Positions 35,037 through 46,410 of a stretch of 64,000 nt of DNA are shown in pieces (position 1 is the first letter of the stretch; the number at the start of each line of letters is the position of its first letter). A program made the position numbers and the translations under genes. The notes beneath the pieces are model-generated. The model saw only the letters and a list, made by a program, of their open reading frames with translations. It did no database searches and was not told the DNA's origin. This DNA comes from Lantana camara (taxonomy: Eukaryota; Streptophyta; Magnoliopsida; Lamiales; Verbenaceae): NCBI GenBank assembly GCA_037501455.1, contig CM074863.1:62353501-62417500 (forward strand), in the 5' to 3' direction.

Positions 35037-37386
35037 AACTCTCACGCACCCACACGACACCACACATACAAATTCACAAGTTATTAAACCAGTTCATTGG
35101 AGCAACAGATTTTGAAATTCAGCAGCATCAAGCTTAAAACGTATTTTTATTTATTTTATTCAATAACTAGACTAAATTACCATACACGATTAGATCATTT
35201 AAAATACACATCTAATTAAACCATCTCGCTTAAATCACAGTTGCAAATCTTCAATTCATCCCAAACTCTACAGTCATTAAAGATCAGTACAAATATACCT
35301 TAATTATCGAAGTTACTGAATCATATTTACCCAAAATCTATTATTTAGAAGATCAAATCTTCATAACTATAGATACCACAAAATACTTATCGGTTCGATG
35401 CTCAAACATTCAACATGAAAAGCAATTCATAATTATATAAAACAACCACTAAAATTGCTTACGAAACTGAATTACATAGATACATTATATAGCTTGAAGA
35501 TAAATTACAATTAATCGAGAAACAAATGAAATTAGTTAGGCTCACATTAATGGAAGAATGGGGTTTCGGAGGAAAGTTATCTCAGAAGATAGTCCGTCGG
35601 ATGGCCGTGCTAGACGGTGTATATCGAAGACCTGCGATGAAGAAGTGGCGCTCATCGACTGTTGCATCTCTCACCAACTGACGGTGGGTGTTGGATTTGG
35701 ACCTTGACAACAGCTGTGGTCTGTTTCCAAATCGTGGCCAGAAGGTCAAGGCTGTCGGCGTCCGAAGCGGCGGAGAAATAAGCTTTCCTACTGCATCCCC
35801 TCAGATTGGCGACTGGCGGTGGTTGTGGTTGCCTAGAATGGAAGTCAACGGTGGAGACGGCACGGCGGTAGTGGCGTGGAGGGTGGTTGTTGTTACGCCG
35901 CTGCTGGGACAGTGATAGTGGTGAAATGGTGGAATCAGGTGGAGTTCTTGCACCCGTGTCCAGATCTGAGCAAGGGTGGTGGCACAACAACTGCTGCGCT
36001 GCTACTTATCGGAAGAGGGAGAGAGAGGGAGGCTGCTGCTGCTCAAAGCCGAAAAGGGAAGGAGAATGGGGAAAAGGTGGCGGAGGTGATCGGCGATGGA
36101 AGTGCCAGCGGCGAGTGGTTGCTGGCGGAAGGATGGTGGTGGTGCTCGGTGGTGTGGGTGAGGAAGAAGGCGCCGCCGACGGGCAAAAGTAGCTGGCGAC
36201 GATGGCGGATGTTCTGTTGCTGCGCCGCTGGTGAACGAGGGAGAAAGAGGCTGCGCAGCTGTTGAAGACTGAAGAAATGGGATGAGAATGAATGGCAGCA
36301 TTAGGGTTTCGGGGTATAAAGAGACCATTTCTTCCAAAATTGTAATTAAGCGCCTCAAGAATTTAAGTAATGCGATTGAGTCCTCCAATTTACAATAAGA
36401 TCAATTAAGTCCAAGTAAAGATTAGGAAATTATAAAACTACCCCCAAAAATAAGAGTAGTGTCCAATTTAGGCCAAATTGAATTTCTCATAATTAGAAAT
36501 AGATCCCCAACTTTTAATAATTATAAATTAGCCCACATGATTTAAGTTAAAGAGCGATTAGGCATAAAACACAAATTTCAATTAAGTCCACATATTTTCA
36601 TAAGGTTGCAATCAAGTCAACTAAACAATTAAAACATAAATAAAGCAATTCAAACACAAGAAGAGTTAAACAAATAACAATCTAATCGCACGAAAACGAC
36701 ATCGTATCTTGTTCCGAAAATACGGGGTGTTACACTACGCACAAGTAAAACCCTAATGGTCCTAACCGTCCCGGGGGCTCCATTACCCATAGCTCCTCGG
36801 ATCCAAATACATACATACATATATACAAATGCCAATATTTCATGGCCAACTCGCTACAGAATCATAACATAACAGAGTTTTCGAAAATAGCTTACATATG
36901 TCTTAATACTTAATGTCCAAAACCAAGGATGATCCACATACACATATCTAATCATATATAGTATATAACCGCATGCAAGGATTGAAATCATCATATTAAG
37001 GTCATAGGTCACTTAACTATACAAAAATCCTAAACCTAACCTGGTGCTGGAAGGAAAGAGTGTGGGAACCAGACATCCCTAAGCCTCGGGCTCACCACCG
37101 GCAACAAACTCTGAAACAAAGACTACAAAAGCCCACGACTTAGACTCTATATAGACCAATTAAGACGCACGACGAACATAAGCATGAGTGGAATGCATTA
37201 TGGAATGATGTGCATCGAGTACGTCACATAGCATAATTCAAGTATTCATATAAATCATGCAATTAAATAAGGTATTTAAAGCTTAGAATTGCAATTAAAG
37301 TCATACCATAGCATATAATTCATAAAGCAACTCAAACTGATCAAGCAAACATGGAAAAGACAAGTGCAAAGTGTAGCAGTAGCTTC

Positions 37387-37580
37387 GGAATGGCCATTCC
37401 CATGCATAACTAAGCATGGGAACGGTCATTCCCAGGAGCCGCCTAGAGAGCATGGGAACGACCGTTCCCATATCAAAGCTAAAACGGGAACGACCCTTCC
37501 CGTTCTCGCATGCTGATATCATTCCTTGGCGGGAAGGGCCGTTCCGGGCACCAAGGCCAAACGGGAACGGACGTTCCGGC
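37387..37580 (-). repeat. Palindrome cluster, LTR K
   Basis: Six copies of a GGGAACG-type palindrome: GGAATGGCCATTCC (37387-37400), GGGAACGGTCATTCCC (37418-37433), GGGAACGACCGTTCCC (37454-37469), GGGAACGACCCTTCCC, GGGAAGGGCCGTTCC and GGGAACGGACGTTCC. They lie about 0.46-0.66 kb downstream of the donor-like site on the minus strand. Confidence 0.78.
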
Positions 37581-38197
37581 CTCAGATCTGGTGCAGTTGG
37601 TGCAGAAACTTCACAACTTCGGGAAAAAGACAACCATGGCCGAAAATGGTCGATTTCACACCAATTAAACCATAAAATTTCGATGAAAATCATATATATT
37701 AGCACATAGATCGTGCTTATCACATAAATATCAATTTAGCTTAAGAACAAGGGTGATTTTGGCCAAAACTCATACAACCCATTTTCATGAAAATTAAACT
37801 TCAACCATGGCAAGATGCATTCAAACTCAGTCCCTATCATACCATCAGCAACTATAGCACATATTCAACATGGAGAAACACATATTCACGCTCAAGAACT
37901 CAAGGATTCATCATATAGGCCATATTCTTCAAATTGGGCATAAATCACCATTTTCAGAAGACTTCTTCATATAAGCTCATACATTTAATTTCATACTAAG
38001 ATTAATGGATAGAAATGAAATACACATCAAGGGAAATTCGTAGCTTACCTTGGCTCTTGAAATGATGAAGAAACGAGGAAGATATGAGCTCTTGAAGGTG
38101 TGGGAAAGTCTTAGATCTTCATCCTCCTTTGAAGCTTTCCATGAATGATATAACTTGTGTGAAATGAAGTTTGAAAAGCTGCTAGGTTAGGGTTTCA

Positions 38198-38199
<2 letters not shown>

Positions 38200-38234
<35 letters not shown>
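38200..38234. repeat. (TA)n microsatellite
   Basis: Pure TA run in the leader part of LTR K. Confidence 0.9.
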
Positions 38235-38236
<2 letters not shown>

Positions 38237-39086
38237 TGGTGGCTAAAGGTTTCATTAGGGTCTGGGCCCAAATAAGTGACTTCCGGCCTAATAGGTCATA
38301 TTTAAAAGGTTTAATGTCCAAACGATTTCCGAAAAATAAGAAATCAATTTCATTGGATCCGAATCACCGAATTGAGTCCAATGGTTGTGTCGAAATTTAA
38401 ATTCGAATTCCCGAGCTCATATCGGCTCCAAACGCACCCAAAGTTACCTAATATAAATTAGGCCTAAAACCTCCAAAAAATTGTAAATAGGCCCAAGTCC
38501 TATTTTAAAATCAACTCCAATAATTAATTAAATTCATGCATGTCATAAATCACATTAATTCCTAAATTCCAAGTTGCCATGCAAGAATTCATATTTTACA
38601 ATTACGCGTTCGAGTCAATTAAATCACATAATTCAATTAAAGTTGGAATTAAACACATATTAAGGAATTAAATCACATAAATGCATAAAGAAATACTCCC
38701 GTGACGTCGTACCTGTACCGACGATCGGACGAGGCGTCACAAAGGGTATTGTTTGAAAGATCAAATAATTGATCAAAACGAGACCACACGTGTAAATTAC
38801 ATGTGTGGGTATCGAGAGCATGTTTGGGACATGTGAATCCAATTGTGGGATTGGATCGTGCGTTAATTAATTAGAGAATTAATTATTAAGCCCAGATATA
38901 ATTAATTTGTGAAATAATTATAAAACAACAATATAATTGATTGGAGAATTAATTATATAGCCCAAATATAATTAATCGGAGAATTAATTATAAATTCCTA
39001 AACATAATTAATTATAAAGCCTAATAAAATTAATTGGAGAATTAATTTTTGGGCAATTAGGGAAAAATCCCCTAATGTGGACTCAA

Positions 39087-39738
39087 TTTTTAGTTTGCTC
39101 CCCATTTTCAAAATTATTTCTGTTCACTCCCTAGATGAGACTCATAATTTGAGTTTGCTCCCTATTTTTTGTAGTACATACGACATATTGCGAAAAATAT
39201 ACAACATAATGCGATTTAGTTACGTCTGTGACACCTCGAGCTTGGAGCTATCACATCCCCCGCACTAGACCTCAACACATATATGAAATGGAATGAAATG
39301 GAAGATATGATATTTTATAAAATTATCCAAACATTAATTGTATTACATGAGTCATAAAGTATTTCTTGACTTTAGGATGCAAATTTAATTAGCTATCCTT
39401 TATGTTATAAAGTTTATACAACTGAATGATCGTACTCTTGAATTAATAATATCTAGGCCAAATAAAATTCAATTAAATACTCATAATTTGCAAATTTGGC
39501 AATCTAGGACAAGTAATTGGGAATTAGACGTCAAACGAACAATTATAACATATACTCTCAAACGTTCACGCACATTTTACTTATTTCGAATGACGGGGCG
39601 TTACAACGTAATTCTTGATTTTGTATATTTTTCGTAATATGTCGTATGTGCTGTAAAAAATGTGGAGCAAACTCAAATTATGAGTCTCATCTGGGGAGTG
39701 AACATAAATAATTTTGAAAATGGGGAGCAAACTAAAAA
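39087..39738. mobile_element. Fold-back (long inverted repeat) element
   Basis: The left arm (39087-39226) and right arm (39606-39738) are inverted copies: TAGTTTGCTCCCCATTTTC and later GATGAGACTCATAATTTGAG, ACGACATATT and ATACAA occur in both in opposite orientation. Without the mini-LTR at its centre the two arms meet almost without a loop. This looks like a MITE-like or fold-back DNA element. A TA on each side (TA|GTTTGCTCC ... GGAGCAAAC|TA) may be its target duplication. No coding capacity. Confidence 0.8.
39227..39605 (-). mobile_element. 379-bp mini solo LTR at centre of fold-back element
   Basis: On the minus strand it runs TGTAACGCCCCGTCATTCG to ...GAGGTGTCACA, with the same terminal words as the large gypsy LTRs and a CCCCCGCACTAGACC motif near one end. 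Flanks are ACGTC and ACGTA, a target duplication with one mismatch. It lacks a core, primer site and palindrome cluster, so it is a deleted or miniature LTR of the same superfamily. Confidence 0.75.
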
Positions 39739-40925
39739 TTTTTCAACTCATGGAGAGTTTTCAAAGAAGACCCCATTAATTTTAGCCCGTTAGAATTAAT
39801 TAGTGAAGTAATTCTAAAGTCCTTCATGGAATTAATTGGAGAATTTATTCAAGATATTTAATCATTTAATTGTTCTAATTTGATTAGAATAAATAAATAA
39901 GTTAAATATAAAATATCTTCTATTTAATATTATTCTAATTTGATTAGAGTATTATATTGTTAAGACAAGACATTTAATTATTATTGGAATAATTAAATAT
40001 TCCTAATTTGATTAGAAGGTCCTTTTTCTAGAAGATAATATCTTATTTTCGATAAGATATTATTTACTTGGAGAAAAAAAAAAAATTAGAAGAGAAGTCA
40101 AAGTAGGAATCTGATTCCTACAAGACCTAAGGGGGTTCGAACCGTACCCTATGAAAGGACAAGGGGTTCAAAAATTTAACATAGGCGAGACTTGAGATCA
40201 CGGCCAACCTTTATGGAATTTTGGGAATAATTCTCTTGCTCTCTTTTCCCTTTTTCTTATTTCTTTAATACACATGTTATAGTACTAGCATACCCACTAA
40301 TATGATTTGAATCTAGGTTGGTGTGGATTATTACTCTAGAGGATTTCTTGTAACGCCCCGACTTTTCGGCCATACAGGTATGACGTCACGAGTGGGTTTA
40401 GACTGAGAGTTATGTGACATTTATGTGTTTTAATTGTTAAGTGATCGTTTAACATATTAATTTCGTGAACTAAATTGCTATCATGTGACTAATGTGATTT
40501 AGATGATTTATTTGATTATGCTATTTGAATTTGTTTATAACATGCTTAATTGCCAATTAAATATTTATTTCACTTATGCACTTATTTGAAATTATATGAA
40601 ATCCTTAGACTCAATAGAACTTTTAATTGGACCTCAATTATTCACTTACCAAACCTTGGGGTCCTAATTGAATCACTTAAATTCTCAAAGGACCAAAGTG
40701 CAAATTCTTCTCTTCTCCCTCTCCATATACACGATCCAAACCCCCCCTCCACATTCTCATTCTTCTTCTTTCATTTCTTCTAGCAAAAACAAGGGCTCCC
40801 AACTTCTTCCCTCTTTTTCTTTTGATCGATCCAAGCTACCAAACAAGGAGACAAGGGAATTTCATCAAGTTTTATCCAAGAATTCAAGCTTCAACCATTT
40901 CTTCCTCTTCTTCTTCCTTTCCAAG

Positions 40926-43373
40926 GTATATGTGTGTGTATATATATATATATATATGAATATGTTGGGTGATAATAGGGTTTTATGATTCTTGCTTTAT
41001 AACTTGACTTCTTGTGTGAAAATACATGAATACATGTTATTCCATGAGTTTTATACTTGGTTGTTTCAATTTTTGGAGCAAGAGTATGTGTGTGTATATA
41101 TGTGTACATAGGTGTATGTATATGTATTTATATTTGATGGGTTTGTGAATTAATGTGTTCTTAATTGTCCTAAACTTGTATTTAATATTCCTACTTAGTA
41201 TATTGCATGTTTTAAGTGATTTGGGTTGAGTTTTGAGGTGTTTTGGTGATTTTTGGTCTTCTCCCGCGTTTGTGCCCTGTTTTCTGCGTTTTTTTGACCT
41301 CTGTTCTGAATCCGCGAGGGTGGATTTTTCCTTTTGGAAAAATCCACGGGGGTGGATTTGAGGCAGAAACTTTGGACCCTCCCCTGTTTCGGCCTGAGAT
41401 TGTTTTGCTTCGTTCTCCCCCATACGGACTCGGATTGACCTGATTTTTGAACCCTCGGAAACCTATTGAAGTCTAGAACATCCTCCAATTGGAATAATCT
41501 TAATATCTTTTCTCATTTATGAGATATGATCAATTCATTTTGGTGTCGCCACTTCTTCGACAATCTGCGTTCGTCCAATTTCAAACCTATGCCATTTTCA
41601 CCTCGCTTTGAACCATGATTCGTGCCACATATCCTTGAAAACATCTACGTGTCTAGTTTCGCCTCCAACAAGTAAAACTTAATTCCAATTTGTCAAACTC
41701 AAGATATACCCATTTTTCTACAGCTTGCGCATTTTCGAAAATTGTCAACTTTTCCTAACTTTTGCTAAACTTTGCCAAAACTCGTTCTATCGCCTTCCTT
41801 GCACCTCCTCGACTCCTTATGTGACTTATATGCTGTACTAACATGCTTTATGAGGTGTTTTGATTAATGTATGAAGTTTATGACTTGAATTGCTTTGAAA
41901 TATGAAAGCTATGAAGGAAGGAACTTGATAACTCCATGTATTGAATGTACTTGAATGAATTATGTGATAAGGTGCCTTCATGACATGATTTTTACTTCAT
42001 ATACATTGCTAACATGTATTATCTTGGGTATGATGAAATTTTATGATTTTTCATGGAATATTTTACAAGTTATGCCCCAACGTGTCTTAATTGCTCCTAA
42101 TATGCGCATGCATGGATCTTGACTCTCAATGTACACCCTAATTGCTTATGTAACTCTTAGTTTATCACTTGTATGATATGTATACATGTTATATGATGTG
42201 TTATGAATATTATTTGAATTTCTCGGATTTATTGGGTATGAAATATGGAAGTTATGAACTCGAACGGATATGAACTTCTCTTGGAATGAATGAATGACTT
42301 GTTTACATGACTTTAAGTAATGAATTGTGCATATGAATGTTTCCATGATACCATATCATCTCTTATCCATTCATATCATATTCATAACATTGCCGTGCGT
42401 CCTAATTGGCTTCATATTGAGTCGTTTCTCACGAGTACACATTATGTCTTTCTCTCGTACAGTTCATCTCCAGGGAGGAGTTATCATGATCAATAGGCAC
42501 CCGACCTAGCTTGTATCCTCGTATTGCCTTCTTCCAGGTCAGGGTGTTTTCGTTCTAGTTACATATCAAACCCACAACCCTTATTGAAAAGCTTTGGCCA
42601 AAACCTTATAAATATATATATGATATTTTCGAAGTAGAGTCCTCGAGTAATTTATGATCGAGTAAACCCTTTTCTAATGAATTATGAAATATGATATGTT
42701 TCACATGAACTGATATGTTTTGGCGAGATTACGTATGTATGATATGTTCACGGGCCCAGGAATTAGTACATGTGGCTATCCGGGGAGGCAAGGGCCGACG
42801 GTGATCCCATGTGCTGATTCCATTATATTAACGGCGTAACCGGACCTCGTTAGGAGTTAGCGAGGAATGGACGCTGAGTGCCACTAGGGGAGTCATGAAA
42901 CCCTTATGGTCCATGCATGGATGGTTCGGGCCGATCACCCGGCCATCACCCGGAGGAAGAAGGTTGAAACTTGTTTTATGAATATGATTGTATTATGATT
43001 GTTATGCACCGTGCGGGAAGGCCGGGACACGGATCGTCCAAACGACTATGTTATATGATTTGTGTGTATTATGTATATTGTATGATCACGTATGCAATGT
43101 ATTGTTGATATTTGTCGTACACGGTCGGAGTTTGGTTGGAGATTATGCACGCTCACTCGCCGAGCCATTATGTTTATGTATGAATTATGAACATAATGAA
43201 TTTAATATGAATTAGTCGTAAAACCCGAGCATTGCTTCGTGGGAACTAACTTTAAATAAAACTTTGCTTGGAATTTATGACTTGCATGTGCATGTTTTTA
43301 TATATATATATAGCTCCTGCTCGCTCAGTCTTCTAGAGACTGACCCCTCTTTCCCACTTCTCAGTTCTTGCAG
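40926..43373 (+). other. Putative LTR intron, 5' LTR of E
   Basis: Donor CCAAG|GTATAT and acceptor CCCACTTCTCAGTTCTTGCAG with a good pyrimidine tract, 2.45 kb. The 3' LTR copy runs 47313-49773. Confidence 0.5.
41309..41359 (+). repeat. Palindrome/hairpin cluster, 5' LTR of E
   Basis: AATCCGC-GAGG-GTGGATT (imperfect) is followed by AAATCCAC-GGGG-GTGGATTT (41340-41359, 8-bp arms). Between them GTGGATTTTTCC and GGAAAAATCCAC form a perfect 12-bp stem with a TTTT loop (41320-41347). Same place as palindrome clusters of other families; repeated at 47692-47742. Confidence 0.75.
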
Positions 43374-43836
43374 GTTTTGGCTAGGCGGGAGTCGAGTCAT
43401 TGCATTCTTGATCGAGTCACACTTGTACACTCGAGTCACATCTCATATTGATATATTATAATTGTATCTCCTGACGTAATTGGGCCTGTGTGCCAACTAT
43501 GATTCATTGTTGATTTTTAATTCGGGACAGGTTGCATGTTTAGCTGAACCCGTTGTTAGGATTCATGATGGATTTAAATTATGTATTGGAATTGGTGGAC
43601 TTGTAGTAATTGTTGAAAGGTATGAATTGTATGTTATTGCTTCCGCATTGCACATTTGGTTTTCTTTTTCTTGAATTATTTGGTATGGGGTTAGATTCCG
43701 CCTAGCAAGGTTGTTTTTATTTTGTCTCCCGTTCGCTATGAGTCCAGTTCATACTTGCACTATCCATTTCATGTGTGGACTAGACTCATAGTGCGGGGGA
43801 TGTGGCGCCTATCGTCCCGGGTGCTACATCCTTAAG

Positions 43837-43849
43837 TGGTATCAAAGCC
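43837..43849 (+). other. Primer-binding site variant, element E
   Basis: TGGTATCAAAGCC, eight bases after the LTR end. One G to A change from the initiator tRNA-Met complement. Confidence 0.85.
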
Positions 43850-43873
43850 CGGTTGCAAAATCGGGGTTCTTTG
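43843..43873 (+). other. Primer-site hairpin, element E
   Basis: CAAAG pairs with CTTTG, CCC with GGG, and the inner GGTT with AATC/AACC-like bases around GCAA, with small bulges. The primer-site change CAGAG to CAAAG is matched by CTTTG on the other arm. Confidence 0.55.
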
Positions 43874-44124
43874 CGTCGTGTCGTGTCAAGTATAGGTTGA
43901 ACGACTTAGGACCAACGTGTCAACGTGTGCACCGCATTGATCATGAGCATTGTTATTGAAATTTGACGTGGAAAATTTATTATTAAATGTGTTTAACTTA
44001 AATTTTATTAATTTAAGTGTTGCATTTTGCATTATTAAGTGCTTTTGATGCTAACTACGTGTCATATGCACTTACTAACTGGCATGCATTCATAATTGAG
44101 ATGAGTTGTGATTTTAGGATATTG

Positions 44125-45200
44125 TTACAACATCAAACCACGACCAATTCTCCCGATCACAATAACTCATCATGAGCCCTACTTTCAAGCATGGAGGATG
44201 TAAGGGATGTACCGGGGATTTTCTACAAGAATTTGAGAGTTCTGACCTTCTTTAATCGGGCCATGATCCGAGTGATGGAATCCGAGATGGAAAACTCAAC
44301 TTGCAGGAATAATTGACAAGTACTACCAAGAAGTGATGAGCATTCGAAAGGATAGTAGTGGGTGTGCGACGTCTACCATTCACAAGATCAACACATGCAC
44401 CTACATTACCAGGGTTAATCAACCGGTTCCTTAGGATTACTTAATTCAAGAAAGAAGGAAAGGAAAACTTCAAGGGTATTTTATTTCGAGGTTTGGATCG
44501 ATGAAAGGGCGATGATAACCAAGAGGACCCAAGGTAAAATATGTGTCTTGATAAGTGAGCAATGAAGATCTCGAGGATGGGCTTCCAAGAAAATCAAGCT
44601 ATTACAAATCAAGTTTGAAGAATAATAGGGTCAATGAATGGTAAGCAACACAAATTTGCAAGGAAGAGCTTTCAAATAAACAAAATGCATTAGAAATTAA
44701 TTCCGGGGAACAAAGGAAAATGAGTGATGACTTGGGATACTTGGGCTCCGGACAAGGTAGGAATCGAATTTGGAAAAGATAAAGAAAGTCGAGCAGCACA
44801 GAGATATGGAGCAATAAATGGAAATGATAAAGGAAGACAAAGAACCTTTGGAGGAGATTATAAAACCAAGCGTAAACAATTGGAGGGCGAGTGCATTCCA
44901 TTGATATAAATTCGTAAAGTATAAGTCAAGAAAACTTCAAATGGAGTGAAAATCAAGATGAAGATTCCGACAACAATTGGAAATCCAATTTCGGGAAAGG
45001 ATCGAAATACCCAATTCCATGACCATAGAAGACTTTGGAATCAAGAATGGCAAGATCGACAATGGCAAAACACAAGTTGATACAAGAACATTTTAAGGAT
45101 TTAGAAGACCCTGGGTAAACAAGCCATGATCAATAAGTTCGAGGCAAGCCTTTACATAAGGAAATGGAGAACAAATATCTAAGCTCAAGCTTATCGCCAC
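44125..45200 (+). pseudogene. Probable decayed gag, element E
   Basis: After an acceptor-like GTGATTTTAG (about 44117) the sequence parallels the gag start of B. It remains partly purine-rich and coding-like (frame 44724-44909, 61 codons, lysine- and arginine-rich) but is full of stops. No zinc knuckle is visible. It ends at the protease-start-like module (GCCACGGTGACAGGTTTAATATATTCATGG, about 45194-45223). Assignment rests on position and on similarity to B, D and F/G. Confidence 0.4.
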
Positions 45201-46400
45201 GGTGACAGGTTTAATATATTCATGGCACGTGCATCATACATCGCTTTAAATTATTTACTGTTCTATATTTTTGTATGTGTGTATAGATCTTTACATTAAG
45301 TGCTTGCTCTAATGTGTTGCATCCTTATATGTTGGCTATGTGCATTGGCATCTTAATCCAACATGCATGGTTTAGTGTTTAATTGATAGGAACTTTCTCC
45401 ACTCCATTCCTCAAGTGTTACTTCGACCGAGCCGCATCCGATTTGAGATAAGAGGACTATTGGATTGCAAAGTGTGTGGAACAAAAGGAAAGAGGAAATA
45501 TCGAGGCTCGGGAAAATAGAGCTGGAGGGTAGAATAGAAGAAGTAGGTAGTTATCTCTACCAATCACTTCAACGTAAATATGAATAATGCCACCGGACAA
45601 GTAGCTTAACTAAGACCTTTATACCAAGGAAGATAAAGTTAAGAAGTTGGGAATCCTATATTCCATAAGTGATAGAACAAGTTCAAAGGGTTGAGATAGA
45701 ATCTCTTAAGGGGGAGAGCCGACCCAGAAGATGATTTAAATCTACGGTTATGCTCGAACAGGTCACTTCAAAAAAAAAAAAAAAAAAAAAGAACAAGGGA
45801 AATGCAAGAATCCACAGGTAACGTGAGTCTACAAAGGCGATATGAGATGGAATGGAAGGTCTAACATTTAATGGAAATTGAGTTACTAAAGATTAACTTA
45901 AGTATTCAAGTTGGAGGTTAGAACTTAAGCAATTAAAGGCTAACTTGAACAACTAAGAAGGTCGAATACTAATCGAGGTGGATAACGAGCTAATTGGGTT
46001 AAGATCAAGCGCGCACTAAAAATTAGAGCTTCGAACTATCGTGTTTAGAGAAGATAAGGGAAAATACTTTGTGATGAAGATCGGGTGGTTATTTAAGTAT
46101 TGAGTACATCGGGGATTGCAATGCCTGACACTATGGAAGGAATCAAGTGTTGAATCGGATCAGTACAATATAAGATTCTCGAGCATCGGTGAACGGTACA
46201 TTTAGCATCCATGGCATATACATACATACAACTTTATTTCGAATAATTTTATGATGCTAAGTGCTTGGATTACTTGTTGTATTAATTGTTCTTGTATGAT
46301 TGATTCTCGATGTATTTGATAACTCCTACTTGTTTCTTGTGTGGTTGCGGCATGATTGTTTATTTAGTTGTTGTTTTGAGAGTTTGAGAGTTTCTCGTTC
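45201..46400 (+). other. Non-coding core of element E
   Basis: No RT, RNase H or integrase motif is recognisable. It has a probable intron-like piece from the module to TTGATAG|GAACTTTC (about 45390), a run of 21 A (45770-45790), and a second copy of the GTGAACGGTACA...CATCCATGGCA module (about 46186-46215). Confidence 0.5.
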
Positions 46401-46410
46401 CTTGTCTGTT

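Larger units (their letters stand above)
33500..36734 (-). mobile_element. Minus-strand gypsy LTR J, 3' end missing
   Basis: The minus-strand start is TGTAACACCCCGTATTTTCG at 36734, followed by CTACG (36735-36739). Like A it has a GC-rich leader (about 35560-36290) ending at a donor-like GTGAGC (35545), then AT-rich intron-like DNA. A 61-bp direct duplication (33558-33690) holds CCCTAACCGTCCC. Frames at 35652-36388 come from the GC-rich leader and from GGT/GCT-rich composition; I see no protein family. The expected GGGGTGCTACA end is absent. A CTACG at 33555-33559 matches the right flank, so 33500-33554 may belong to K. Confidence 0.7.
36740..38741 (-). mobile_element. Minus-strand gypsy LTR K, 3' end missing
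   Basis: The minus-strand start is TGTGACGCCTCGTCCG at 38741, followed by the early motif GTACAGGTACGACGTCA. A donor CAAG|GTAAGC (38048) precedes a six-copy palindrome cluster. Its lower-coordinate part parallels J (ATGGCCAACTCGCTA, AATAGCTTACATATG and ACTATACAAAA words in both), so J and K are related families lying head to tail. The LTR end is missing. Confidence 0.75.
40349..43828 (+). repeat. 5' LTR of element E
   Basis: 3480 bp, TGTAACGCCCCG to CGGGTGCTACA. The early motif CATACAGGTATGACGTCACG holds a perfect TGACGTCA (bZIP-type) site. A pyrimidine-rich leader precedes donor CAAG|GTATAT (40926). Then come a palindrome cluster (41309-41359), the block shared with B and F (about 41565-41725), a GC-rich stretch (42740-43040), and acceptor CTTGCAG|GTTTTGGCTAGGCGG (43373). 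Confidence 0.93.

Noticed and set aside
34952..35137. Frame of 61 codons rich in Ile-Tyr
   Set aside because: Translation of a pure (TA)n microsatellite.
35652..36388. Overlapping frames of 75-129 codons near the J leader, rich in Gly/Trp or Ser/Pro
   Set aside because: They come from GGT/GGA-rich composition in the GC-rich leader of LTR J. The frames conflict with each other and have no homologue I recognise.
37416..37709. Frame of 97 codons with repeated short peptides
   Set aside because: The peptide repeats are a translation of the GGGAACG palindrome cluster in LTR K.
40550..40988. Frames repeated exactly at 46937-47342, possibly a conserved gene
   Set aside because: Exact repetition is due to the two LTRs of E. 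The sequence is a pyrimidine-rich leader with no known protein motif.
45770..45790. Run of 21 A as a sign of a LINE or SINE poly(A) tail
   Set aside because: No LINE or SINE body or target duplication flanks it; it is a simple homopolymer in the E core.
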